Of a DNA stretch of 64,000 bases, positions 34,908 to 46,039 are shown in pieces (within the stretch, counting starts at the first letter, position 1; each line of letters opens with the position of its first letter). The DNA is from Aralia elata. Taxonomy: Eukaryota > Streptophyta > Magnoliopsida > Apiales > Araliaceae. The DNA lies in the NCBI GenBank assembly GCA_034770075.1, contig CM068385.1, positions 44,600,721 to 44,664,720 on the forward strand. The letters are read 5' to 3'. The position numbers and the translations under genes were made by a program. Under the pieces are notes generated by a model, which was not told the origin of the DNA, did no database searches, and worked only from the letters and a program-made list of their open reading frames with translations.

Positions 34908-35555
34908 CTACACCCTTTGCAACCAAAATTCACACTTCGAAAATTTTGCGTACAACTTCTCCCTTCTTAACATCTCCAAAGCAATCCTTAGGTGTTCAGC
35001 ATGTTCTTCCTCTGACACTGAATACACTAAGATGTCATCGATGAATATTACTATAAACTTGTCCAAATACTGCTTGAACACTCTGTTCATCATATCCATG
35101 AATGTCGTTGGTGCATTTGTTAGTCCAAATGACATCATCAGAAACTCGAAATTCCCATAACGAGTTCTGAATGCCATTTTCAAGATATCCTCCTGTCTCA
35201 CCTTTAGTTGATGATAACCCGTTCTCAAATCAATCTTTGAAAAGTATTTTGCTCCCTTGAGTTGGTCAAACAGATCGTCTATCCTGGGCAGCGGGTATCT
35301 ATTCTTAATCGTGACTTTGTTCAATTCGCGATAGTCGATGCAAAGCCTTATCGAACCATCCTTCTTCTTTACGAACAGAACTGGCGCTCCCCATGGTGAC
35401 ACGCTCGGTCTGATATAACCCTTGTCTAACAGTTCCTGCAATTGGACCATTAGCTCCTTCATTTCTACCGGTGCCATTCGATACGACGCCTTCGATATTG
35501 GTGCGGCTCCCGACACCAAGTCAATTACAAATTCTACCTCCTTATCCGGCGGCAA
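34908..35555 (-). pseudogene. Reverse transcriptase of Tekay-1 (215 aa open)
   Basis: The classic gypsy RT blocks are present: SPWGAPVLFVKKKDGSIRLC, DYRELNKVTIKNRYPLPRID, FSKIDLRTGYHQLKVR and the catalytic FIDDILVYS. The frame ends at TAG 34908-34910, where a CAG codon is expected. Upstream, between 35713 and 35556, the spacer to protease is broken by several stops. The ATG at 35555 is incidental; the domain was part of a polyprotein. Confidence 0.92.
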
Positions 35556-35713
35556 TCCCGGAATTTCATTTGGGAAGAATCTGTGAATTTCCTTATGACA
35601 GGTATCTGACTTGGTTCGCCCTCGACTCGACGAGTATCAACCACGTGAGCCAAATAACCGATACAACCTTTCTTCAGAAATCTCTTAGCTTGCATCATCG
35701 TTAGACAACAAGA

Positions 35714-37258
35714 TTATCTCGGCGATTTACTACCATAAAATACTACCTTTGACTTATTAGAAGTCTTCAGGTGTACACACTTCTTCTTACAATCGATGAC
35801 TGCTCCGTGAATCGATAACCAATCCATTCCAAGGATTACATCAAACTCCCCCAAACGAATCGGTATCAAATCCACGTTGAGCTTAAATCCTCGCAATTCG
35901 GCACAACAATTCCTATGAATGCATTCTACGGGGATAACTTCCTTTTTTGCTACTTCTACGTGCATAGGGTGTTCTAACTTTTCACGAGGTAAGTCCAACC
36001 GTTTAGAAAATTCTTCGAAAATAAAAGAGCAGGTAGCACCCGAATCGAATAACACACATGCATTTATATCATTGATTAGGATGATACCTGACACCACTTC
36101 CTTGGACTCTACGGCATCCTGCACGGTCATGTTGAATGTATGTGTCGTTGGTCTGTTGGCTTGACTAGTAGGCCCCCCGATACTCGGCCTGTTGTTGTTG
36201 TTGTTATTGTTGTAGTTGCTTCTGTTGCCACTCCCTGCGTCGCTCTTCCTCTTCGGACAATCCTTGATTTGGTGGTCGGGTGCTCCACAAGAAAAACACC
36301 CTCCTTTCTGCTTATTCGGACACTGAGGAGCCAGATGTCCTGGTTGTCCAAAAAGATAACAAATGCTCTTCCCCTTCATGCACTCCCCCGAGTGATTCTT
36401 CCCACAGTTGTTGCACCTCCCATTTTTCTTAGCTTCTCCTCCGGATCTATAACCTCCGGACGATTGACTCTCATTCCACTTGAGCTTATTGGGGTTGTTG
36501 CCTCCGCTGCTCCCCACTTTAGGTCCTTCCTGACATTTCTTTCTGTCCCGGTTGAATCGTGCTACAACTTCATTACCTCCTTCCGCGATGATAGCCCTTT
36601 CCAGCAATTCAGAGAAGTCCTTGATCTTCAGTACCGCGACAGCTTTCTGGACCCATGGCTTCAATCCCAATTCAAATCTTCTTGCCTTTCTGGCCTCTGT
36701 GTCCACCTGATGTGGAGCAAATCAGGCCAACTCATTGAAAGTTGCTGCGTACTCTACGACAGTCATACTTCCCTGTTTTAGTTCCAGAAACTTAACTTCC
36801 ATATCCTACTGTGTATTCTCCGGAAAATAATTTTCGAAGAATAGCTCTTTAAATCTGTCCCATGGAATAACTCCCTCGCCTGCTTGCCCCTTATTAGCTT
36901 TCCACCAATAGTTAGCTTCGCCCTTCATCATAAAGGTGGCAAATTCAGTCTTTTGCTCCTCGGCCACTCGTGCGACCTCGAAGACCTTCTCCATTTCTTC
37001 GACCCAAGTCTGTGCTTCTATTGGATCGAGAGTGCCCTTGAACTCAGGTGGCCCAACCAGTTTGAAATCCTTAAAGTTAGCCAAGTGATGCGCTGGCTGA
37101 GGCGCTAGTTGTTCTCCTACTGGGACCACAGGTGGTGGTCTTGCTTACATGGCTTCCGCCAGTATCTCCATGAACACTCTCATTGGATCAGGTTGATCCC
37201 CAACCTCACTTTCTGACTCCACGACTCGCGGATTGCGGGGTCTACCTGTGGGCGGCAT
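35714..37258 (-). pseudogene. gag: gag and protease of Tekay-1
   Basis: The start is ATG 37258 (MPPTGRPRNPRVVE). An early stop TAA lies at 37145-37147, then an open part 37129-36806 with the capsid core (FKLVGPPEFKG, MMKGEANYWWKAN). After stops near 36806 and 36722 a 330-aa frame (36706-35714) carries the rest of capsid, three zinc-knuckle-like motifs (CNNCGKNHSGEC; CYLFGQPGHLAPQC, with Leu-Phe where Cys is usual; CFSCGAPDHQIKDC) and the protease with DSG in VLFDSGATCSFI. It ends in TAA 35714-35716 after SKSPR, the same place as in Tekay-2. The stops at 37145 and 36722 are explained by C-to-T changes (Gln and Arg codons). Confidence 0.9.
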
Positions 37259-37666
37259 TATGATCTGCTAAAGGACAAGTCTTAAACTCTCGCTTATTAT
37301 GCCCTACACACCATACCAGTTAAGTCAACATTTAACAGTGGATACATCAATCAAACACATTCGATTTAAAAGGAAACAACTGCATTTATATTCATATAAC
37401 AATGTTTTAATACAGACTGACTCAACATTTGCCATACTACTATAAACACTCAATGGCATAAACTGCCTACTTCTAACTATCCTCTATTAAGCAAAAGGTG
37501 AGGATTCACTACTACTTACCCCTTTGACAGAATAAAAGTTAGGGTTCGTTACCATCCCATGCATACATCAAAGCATAAGGGCTTACAACATAAAATTGTC
37601 CCTAATAAAACAAAAGTGGGACGCACTACAACAACCTGGTACACACAAGGGTATCGAACCAACAAG
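37259..37666 (-). other. Spacer between ORF0 and gag of Tekay-1
   Basis: The 408 bases are AT-rich with no convincing reading frame. The corresponding spacer in Tekay-2 is 56120-56499. It may serve as leader for gag. Confidence 0.5.
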
Positions 37667-38450
37667 TCAATGCTCGCTACGGCGAACTGCCCGACGGAGT
37701 GCCTGTCGAGCTATCCGATCAACCACTCGGCGTCTGATCATGCGCCGACTACTACCCTCCTCCCGAGGGTACCTTCTGACCCGGTCCTGCACTCTGGCTA
37801 CTGTCGTGAACAGGGCATACTCTAGCGGATCTATCTCGAACCTCTCCCTCCAGCACATCCACCCTTGTGGTTGCGCGAACCCAGAACTCCTGTACTCGAA
37901 TCCGGTCAGCCTGTTCCAAGTCTCGCTCGGCTCTGGCAGCCTATAGCTCTGACTGCAGCTCCACCTCCCTGGCATTCAACTGCTCTAATGCCTACCTCAG
38001 CTGACTGTTCTGCAACACCAGATGTTGCACTGTGTGGCTCAGCTGGGGTGTGGCACTCTCTAACTGCTGAATCTGAGCCTTCAGATCAGCTACCTGGAAC
38101 TGTAGCGAATACGCCTCTGCCTTATATTGATCTTCTATCTCCTGATGGACAGAATTCTCCTCCTCTAAATGTGCAATACGAGCATTCTGCTGCTCGATAG
38201 TCTGCTCTTGCTCCATTATGCGATCGAAATAATCCCCGAGCAAGTCCTCACTGTCCTGACTACTGAACCTCGACACTCCGCGCATGACAGGCTCTACCAA
38301 ATCCATCAAGTAGTCCTCCTCTGGCTTGGACCCACTCGATGGTACTACTGAGGCAACGGGTGCATAACCTACCAGCTGCTCCGTAACAACGGGTATGTCA
38401 GTGAATACCTCCTCTTTCCGAACTCCACTGGTCTCACCTACAACAGCCAT
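37667..38450 (-). pseudogene. ORF0 of Tekay-1: extra coiled-coil ORF between PBS and gag
   Basis: The ATG at 38450 follows TGTTTGTAG/G, an acceptor-like site. It reads an acidic N-terminus, then heptad-rich helix (IEQQNARIAHLEEENSVHQE) and QFQVADLKAQIQQLES. After stops at 37992-37994 and near 37944, the same frame continues with ADRIRVQEFWVRATTRVD. The last part reads in another frame to 37667 (RRMIRRRVVDRIARQALRRA). Aligned by eye with ORF0 of Tekay-2 it matches along its whole length. It has no Gag, protease or other known motif. An extra ORF here is not part of the standard chromovirus layout. A scaffold or RNA/protein-binding role is only a guess. Confidence 0.75.
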
Positions 38451-38668
38451 CCTACAAACACACAAACTAACATTAGTACAATAATAAAATATATTCATTG
38501 AAGGAATAAAATTATATTTCATTGGGTACTACTCGACTCGATGAATTCCCCATTCATCAAAATACGAAATATGATAAATCTCCCTGATTTATCTCCTAAT
38601 GTACTCAATACGAGTTTAATACTAAGGTTATAACCTAGGTTTTGCAATCCTAACATTTATAACCTACA
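38451..38668 (-). other. Leader between PBS and ORF0 of Tekay-1
   Basis: This 218-base leader has a donor-like AG/GTTATAA near 38625 (minus strand) and an acceptor-like TTGTAG just before ORF0. A small intron is possible. Tekay-2 shares the layout (57226-57451). Confidence 0.35.
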
Positions 38669-38680
38669 GCTCTGATACCA
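38669..38680 (-). other. PBS of Tekay-1 (initiator Met-tRNA)
   Basis: The minus strand reads TGGTATCAGAGC three bases inside the 5' LTR, the standard plant PBS matching the 3' end of initiator methionine tRNA. Confidence 0.93.
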
Positions 38681-38683
38681 ACT

Positions 38684-41600
38684 TGTGACGCCCCCAAATT
38701 CGGGTCTCGAATGCCCGGATTCGGTCATCACGATCCAATACAACATCCACCTCCAAACAACATACAATAACTAAATGCGGAATATAATAAACATATATTG
38801 TTCATTCAAAAGGTGTTACTAGTCCCAAGAATTCGATAACCTCAATACATAACACAAAGCATACCCTAAATATTAATCAGGGTTCAAATTACATTAATAG
38901 TAAACTAAACTAAGCATACAACAAAACCAGCTACTTGAAGTTTAATACTTCATCTTTTCTTTGCCCTTGCCCTTCCCTGAAGTCTCGGGTTTAACTACAA
39001 TAAGAGTCATGATATAGCAAGGATGAGCACTAGTTTGCTCAGCAAGTGTAAGTACAACAATAAAGGATATATCATGAATGACGGAATATATATACAAGGG
39101 ATTCAACAATATGAATATCAGAAGCAAGGATAATAATTGCTTTTAGAATAAATGATAGTCAAGTAGACTTTGAACAATAAACTTCCAATGGAATCAATAG
39201 CTAATTGACCCTTTGGTTACTGGCTACAGAATAAGTACTTGAGCGGATTAGCCTCGCGTACGCTATGTATATGCATAACATTCAACTCTGCTGTTTGTAT
39301 CTTATATTAGATATGTGGGGTACTCCCCTATAATAAAAAGGGGTGGTCACTTTAGTCTAAGAATCCATACCATCAATTGACGTAGATAGCTTTTATAAAA
39401 TTTCATGCAATTGTCTGACCGAACGAAGGTTCAGACTCAATCTTAAACAGTTCATGAATTATAGAACTTTGAATAATGTACAAGTCCAAGACTGTACGAA
39501 CCCAAGTGCACCAAGTGTGAGTATCAATAAATATCATAGATGTGGAATAATTATAAAGTAATTAGACCAATTAAAGCATGCTTGGAAATAAGGTTCAAGC
39601 TTAAATAAATAACTTGCGATACAATAATACCCTGCTCGAATATAATTTGAGTAGGGTTAAGGAATTTGCTCAATAAAATATGAGTAAGGATAGGAAACTT
39701 GCAACAATTAAAGTTTCGGGATAGAGAACTTGCCTGTCTGCTCAGCTACAAATAATTTTAGCTTTAACTAATTGGTCTTAAAGGACCTAACATTGATAAA
39801 GTCGATCTATCAATTAGTATTGAGTAGTTGTATATTGATACGCTTACTTATGCTATTTATTTAGCAAATAAGCAAATCACATAGCACACATAATTTAATA
39901 AACTATCACTAATCCTATAAGACACTTGATTGGTCTTTAGGTTGATGATTTAACTAATTAACAATGTTTTCCTTAAGTGATAAACACTTATTAAACCCTT
40001 AAACAATTAATTATAATTGTTTTAATTAATTAACATTACTTTTTCTTAAGTAATATGCATTTATTAACCCTTAAGCAATTTATTGTAATTGTTTAATTAA
40101 TGTGTTATTTAAACTCTTTTTATTTTATTAACTCTATCTTCATTTAATTACTATTTAATATTTGTTAAATAGTAATTAATTAATTACCTTTGAATAATCA
40201 CTAATTATATTTACTTATTATTTAATTATGAATTAAATAATAATCGAATTATTAATTTTAATTGTCTTTAATTATTATTTAAGATTAAATAATAATTAAT
40301 TAGGTTTATTTATTATTTAAAGTTAATCAAAAAATAAATAATTAATAGTAACTAAGAATTATCTTTAGTTATTATTAAATAATAAATAATAACTAATTAG
40401 GTTGATTTATTATTTAAAGTTAGCCAAATAATAAATAATTAATTAGTAAAGTAAGAATTATCTTTAGTTATTATTTAATAATAAATAATAACTACTTAGG
40501 TTTATTTATTATTTAAACTTAATCAAATAATAAATAATTAATTAGTGAGTAAGAATTATCTTTAGTTATTATTAATAACTAATTAGGTTTATTCATTATT
40601 TAAAGTTAATCAAATAATAAATAATTAATTTAAAATTCTTAATTATCCTTAATCATTGATTAATAACAATAATTAATTAATATATTATATTAGAAAAATA
40701 TAAGATTTAATGCCCAAAACTTAATTTTGTGCATTTACTATTTTTACAAAATTTAATAATATTGTTTAAAGTATTTTAAATTAATTAAAAAAATAGTCTG
40801 GATGGTAATCTTGTAAATAAGGCGAAATCCGGACGGAGGGGCAAAACCGTAATTTTCATGCCCGGTACCTCTCTGCGTATTGCGCGTGAGCCTTCCCCGC
40901 CCGGCCAAAACGACGCCGTTTGAGAGTCGTCAGGCGCTTAACTTTTAACCCTGGCGTGCCATGCGCGGCCAGTGCTGCATGCCACTGGCGCGCCACGCGC
41001 GGGCAGGCTTGGTCTGGGGGATCCAGCAGCTTCAATTTTTTTTTTGTTTGCATATCTCATAAGTTCTAATCACCACCAAGCAAACCTTAATCTCCAAACT
41101 AAATTCCAAAAATTACCCATGACTAAGAAAAATATTTCTAATATTAAAATAAAATATTTATGACTTAAATTAATATTTTTCATCAATAAATTTTGTACTC
41201 CAATAAATCATGATACACATGATTTAGCATATCAAACTCACCAAAACTTGCTACAATTTTTTTTAAACTTAAACATATTATTAATAAAACATAACTAAAT
41301 CATTATTTCTTAGTACCTAGGTTTAAATCATATGAGTTAAGCATTCTTTTAAAATAATGTAGATCTAACAAAATGAACCTAGATCCATACATACTACATT
41401 CCTCTCATAAGCATCAAGCAACAAACATTTAAAAATCCCAACACAAATAACTAGGGTTTGAAAGAGATGAAGATCCATACCTAGATTTAATGGCTATTCT
41501 TCTCTTCTTTCCAAAGTAGATTGTAAATGGAGATGTCATAAACAATCAAGATCTTCTCTTTCTCCTTACAAGGTTTGGACACCACCTTCTCTTTAATCTC

Positions 41601-42260
41601 TCAAGATTTTCTCTTACTTTTCTCCAACCCTCTCTATCACTCTCTCAAGGTTTTAGAAAAATGAAGATGCAAATGACCACTCTTTGGTCTATTAACTAGA
41701 TAAAAGCAAAGGCACTTATACTTGCCATCATGAAGCTAGTGAAAGACTTGTGTCACTAGGGTGGCTAGTTGACACCTTAGGAAACTAGTTGACATCATAG
41801 GAAGCTATGTGACAACCTAGGTAGCTATTTGACATCATAGGTAGCTACTTGACATCTTAGATAGCTATACTATCAAGTCTACAATCCAACTTCCAAGACA
41901 ACTAGTTAATATTAATTAAAGTAAAATTTGAAAACAACTTGCTCCCCCTCTCTCCTAAGTGCACGACCAAGAAGGGAAATTTGTCCCAAAAATGTTGTCC
42001 CACTAGTTGCTTTAACTAATAAATTAATGTTACACCTTTAATTTATCAAGTGGCTAGGTTTTGGACCACACATTAAATACCATTGGGCTTCTAATTTAAA
42101 TAATTAGGCTAATAAAATCCAAATCTATTTAATGCAATATTGGGTCATTTAATTCAACCCAATGATTGATTAATTAATTTTTTCACACTATTAATTACTA
42201 CATCCATGATCAAATAAATAATTGGTCTTAGTTCCTTAATCAACTAAGTTAGTCAATTAG
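38684..42260 (-). repeat. 5' LTR of Tekay-1, lacking its outer ~354 bp
   Basis: It matches 28558-32306 and then stops at 42260 (AGTCAATTAG/ATACCGTG). The missing part is the U3 start on the minus strand, so the promoter-bearing end of the 5' LTR is gone. Tandem-repeat blocks are one unit shorter (40311-40620) than in the partner LTR. Substitutions are scattered through it, so this insertion is older than Tat-1. Confidence 0.92.
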
Positions 42261-42810
42261 ATACCGTGTGCAACCAATAGAGAATCTATTCTTAATGACT
42301 TCTTATACGAAAGTTGGTAATTGAAAGGGTGATTAATGAGACTTAGTGACACGTGTCTTGATAATTGTTCTTGAAATTGGTCTCTTGATAGTGTATAGGA
42401 TAGACATATACCTACATGTTGCATTAGGAAGATTCGAATTTGACCATCGAGAGAGACTTATAAGTAACTTTGATTTCTCGGTTGACAATTCTATGTTGTT
42501 AATTAGTTTAAATGAGAGAGTTTGGATATTCAAATGAAGTGTTGGGGAATATTGCAATCTTAGACTTGTTAATACTAGAATTTTCATTATTTTAAAAGTT
42601 TTACATAGTTCTTTGATTATTTACTATCTTCATTAGTGTAAAACAACAAAAACAGTAACCATTTGTTTAAATAAGATTGAAATGATAAAAGGTTAGTACT
42701 TGGAAAAGATTAGTAATAATTTCTCGTGGGATCGATACTCTACTTACACTTTATTACTTGTTGACCGCGTATACTTGCGCGTAAATTGTCGTTATATAAA
42801 TCGGACAACA
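42261..42810. other. Unassigned 550-bp segment, possibly the end of another LTR
   Basis: It is unlike anything else in the window. Its right end (GGGATCGATACTCTACTTAC ... CTTGCGCGTAAATTGTC ... GGACAACA) resembles the 3' ends of some plant LTRs. It joins the broken Tekay-1 LTR on the left and element X on the right, so it lies at a rearrangement joint. No gene is seen. Confidence 0.4.
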
Positions 42811-43339
42811 TTCTCCTCTCATATATATATATATTTGTTAGACTTGTTAGGCATTATTATGCTCATTCTTGTAATTATCTTTTAAAAAATTACAGCTAAG
42901 GAAGAATTACGAGACGATTCTAGCGGTACAAAGAAATTCAGGTATTATAACTACTTATAAATAAGACTCCTTCTACTATACATGAAACAATTTCAGCATT
43001 AAAACTGCTTATAAAAGTATATTTTTACTAATACATACATAAAAATGAAAATTATAACCACTAGAGTATACCTCTTGTAGTTGCTAGCTTTACTTCCAAT
43101 CGCGTAGTGCTTCGATACTTCGAAGGTAATTTTTATCTCACAATATCTCTCAAAATATAAATATATAGAGTTTTTGCTCTTGAATTACTCTTGAACATGG
43201 TAAGGAATGAATGAACTTAGCTTGCTATTTATAGAAAAACATAGTTTCGCTAATTGCACGTTAGGGGCTCTTCTTATTACACTTTGCTCCCTAGCATATT
43301 CTTAGAATATTCTTGGCATATTCCCTCAAAATATCTACT

Positions 43340-43545
43340 AAGATCGACAATGCAGCTTGCAATTGAACCTATCTTCTAAGCTCCTCAATGAAAATATCTT
43401 CTAAGCTCGACAATGCAGCTTGCAATTGAACTTATCTTCTAAGCTCCTCAATGAAAATATCTTCCAAGCTCGACAATGTAGCTTGCAATTGAACTTATCT
43501 TCTAAGCTCCTCAATGAAAATATCTACCAAGCTCGACAAATCACT
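43340..43545. repeat. 63-bp tandem repeats in element X, left copy
   Basis: About three copies of a 63-bp unit contain GCAGCTTGCAATTGAACTTA and CTTCTAAGCTCCTCAATG. A second set lies in the right copy at about 45490-45690. The 83-codon frame here (43420-43671) is a product of the repeat. Confidence 0.8.
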
Positions 43546-43887
43546 TTGTCATTCCCAAGCACGACACAACAACTTGTAAAAAAAATGATTTGCCAGGGTG
43601 CTTCTCGGAGAAATCGTGGAAAGGACGATTATTTTGTCAATGTAAGCGCGACTAAGCAGCTTGAAAAATAATTTTATTTGACCTAATTCATCGATTGCAT
43701 AACATAATCATAAAACACCTGCTTCGAAATATTATTTCGATATTTACTAAGCACATATATTACAAAATTTGAATCTCATTAGGGTTTAAGGTTTTAAACT
43801 TCTCGATATCTAGTTTTAGGTCATTAAATTAACCTCTAACCATATACGATCGTATTTATAAACCTCATAAATATTCAGGGTATTGCA

Positions 43888-44319
43888 TTCACCCCTACTT
43901 CAAAGAATTTTGTTCTCAAAATTAACTTTACAGCTAACTTTAGTCATTCAATATCATATTTATAAGTTCTATAAATATTCAGGATATTACATTCTCTCCT
44001 CTTATAAGAATTTCGTCCTCGAAATTACAGTATAAGCATTTTAACCTTCTTTTTACGAGTTTTTCTATCTCCAAAATTTTACGCAGGTTATATCCTAAGG
44101 TACTCTTATCCTAGAGCTATAACCTAATGCTCTGATACCAAATATGACTCATATCCGTAAAAGGACAACACCTCACAAGTGTACCCATCAATTTGCCACC
44201 GACTTCTTCGGCGTCCCCTACGGAGAGTCTGGCTTCGGTGCATCCCCATCTAGTAGTCACCAGCAAGAGACTCGGGGCTCTTCGCACTCATTATGCTTAT
44301 AGCTCTGATACCAAATATA
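43888..44319 (-). other. Interior of element X with two PPT-like and two PBS-like sites
   Basis: Just right of the left LTR end is a weak PPT-like tract. A second LTR-end-like ATATTCAGGATATTACA (to 43991) follows with its own CTCTCCTCTTATAAG tract and TTTCGTCCTCGAAATT block, the same arrangement as at the Tekay-1 PPT. Two PBS-like sites lie at 44129 and 44302. The doubling suggests that two related elements were merged. No ORF. Confidence 0.5.
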
Positions 44320-45489
44320 TGAATAATGATTCATTTCTTAAGTTATGCTGAATCAAGAAGCAATAACTTCACAACAATTGATAGCAAGATGTAAAAGACT
44401 TGCATAAAGGTAACAAGGTTTGGAAACATCCATATAATAATTAATTATACAAGATAAGAAACTTGCATTCAATACATAAATCGAATGAAGTTACAAAACT
44501 TGCTTAATCATAATAATTAAAGAAGAGATAGAAACTTGCTCAAATATAACGTGAGTAAGGTTAGAAAAACTTGAATTTAATAATAATTGTACAAGGTTAG
44601 AAAACTTGCAACAAGTAAGAGGAATAGAAGACTTGCACAATTATAAGAATATAATTGGGTTAGAGAACTTGCATAACGTAGAAACCTTGTTCAATATCAA
44701 ATTAAACAAGTGTTATAAGATATGTTAGGAAACCAATCTAACTATACTGCAGGTACCAATGTGGACAATTCAGTGTGGTTGTCGAATAGATCGAGGCACA
44801 TTTATTAAGACATTGGTAGAATTATTGATGAGACGGGGAACTAATTCATTAGTTCACGGGTTAGGAACCACTCGGTCTACTATATTAATAATCGTTGAAA
44901 TCTTGTATCAGCTTATTATATATATATATATATATATCTTGAAAAGGTGATTCTCTTCTCATATATATATTTGTTAGACTTTTTGGGCATTCTTATGCTC
45001 ATTCTTGGAATTTTCTTTTAAAAAATTACAGCTAAGGAAGAATTAGCAGACGATTCTGGCGGTACAAAGAAATTTGGGTATTATAACCGCTTATAAATAA
45101 GACTCCTTCTACTATACATGAAAAAATTTCAGCATTAAAACTATTTATAAAAGTATATTTTTACTAATACATACATAAAAATAAAAATTATAACCAATAG
45201 AGTATACCTCTTGTAGTTGCTAGCTTTACTTCCAATCGCGTAGTGCTTCAATACTTCGAAGGTAATTTTTATCTCACAATATCTCTCAAAATATAAATAT
45301 AAAGTGTTTTTACTCTTGAATTTCTCTTGAACATGGTAAGGAATGAATGAACTTAGCTTGCTATTTATAGGAAAATATAGTTTCGCTAATTGCACATTAG
45401 GGGCTCGGCTTATTACACTTTGCACCCTAACATATTATTAGAATATTCTTAGCATATTCTTGGCATATTCCCTTAAAATATCTACCAAG

Positions 45490-45690
45490 CTAGACAATGC
45501 AGCTTGCAACTGAACCTATCTTCTAAGCTCCTCAATGAAAATATTTTCTAAGCTCAACAATGCAGCTTGCAATTGAACTTATCTTCTAAGCTCCTTAATA
45601 AAAATATCTTCCAAGCTCGACAATGCAGCTTGCATTTGAAGTTATCTTCTAAGCTCCTCAATGAAAATATCTACCAAGCTCAACAAATCA
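45490..45690. repeat. 63-bp tandem repeats in element X, right copy
   Basis: Same unit as at 43340-43545, about three copies, with scattered differences. Confidence 0.8.
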
Positions 45691-46039
45691 CTTTGTCATT
45701 CCCAAGCACGACACAACAACTTGTCAAAAAAAATGATTTGCCGGGGTGATTCTCGGAGAAATCGTGGAAAGCACGACAAAATATTTTGTCAATGTAAGCA
45801 CCACTAAGCAGCTTGAAAATTTTTTTTATTTGACCTAATTCATCGATTACATAATATAATCACAAAACACCTGCTTCGAAATATCATTTCGATCTTTACT
45901 AAGCACATATATTATAAAATTCGAATCTCATTAGGGTTTAAGGTTTTAAACTTCTCGATACCTAGTTTTAGGTCACTAAATTAACCTCTAACCATATACG
46001 ATCGTATTTATAAGCCTCATAAATATTCAGGGTATTACA

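Larger units (their letters stand above)
28558..42260 (-). mobile_element. Tekay-1: minus-oriented Ty3/gypsy chromovirus (Tekay/Del-like), right LTR truncated
   Basis: The LTR pair is 28558-32660 and 38684-42260. On the minus strand come a PBS for initiator Met-tRNA, an extra coiled-coil ORF, gag with zinc knuckles, protease, RT, RNase H, integrase with C-terminal chromodomain, and a PPT. That order, with the chromodomain, is that of chromoviruses. Many stop codons interrupt the coding part. The left boundary interrupts the array's edge sequence. The right LTR stops at 42260, 354 bp short of its partner, and no target duplication can be tested. Confidence 0.93.
42811..46039 (-). mobile_element. 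Element X: decayed minus-oriented non-autonomous LTR element
   Basis: A direct repeat of about 1.08 kb (42811-43887 and 44951-46039) has right ends GGGTATTGCA/GGGTATTACA. PBS-like GCTCTGATACCA occurs at 44129-44140 and 44302-44313. The right LTR probably starts at TGAATAATG, 44320, giving 1720 bp; the left copy lacks the matching first ~630 bp. The interior of some 430 bp has no coding capacity. It belongs to the same broad type as the Tekay LTRs by its terminal sequences. It is inserted in, or fused to, Tat-2 at 46039/46040. Confidence 0.6.

Noticed and set aside
36140..36781. 213-codon plus-strand ORF opposite gag of Tekay-1
   Set aside because: It is the shadow of the gag/zinc-knuckle frame on the minus strand, which carries the recognisable motifs.
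38669..38680. tRNA-like fragments at the PBS sites (also 44129, 44302, 57452)
   Set aside because: Only the 12 bases complementary to a tRNA 3' end are present; no cloverleaf, so not tRNA genes.
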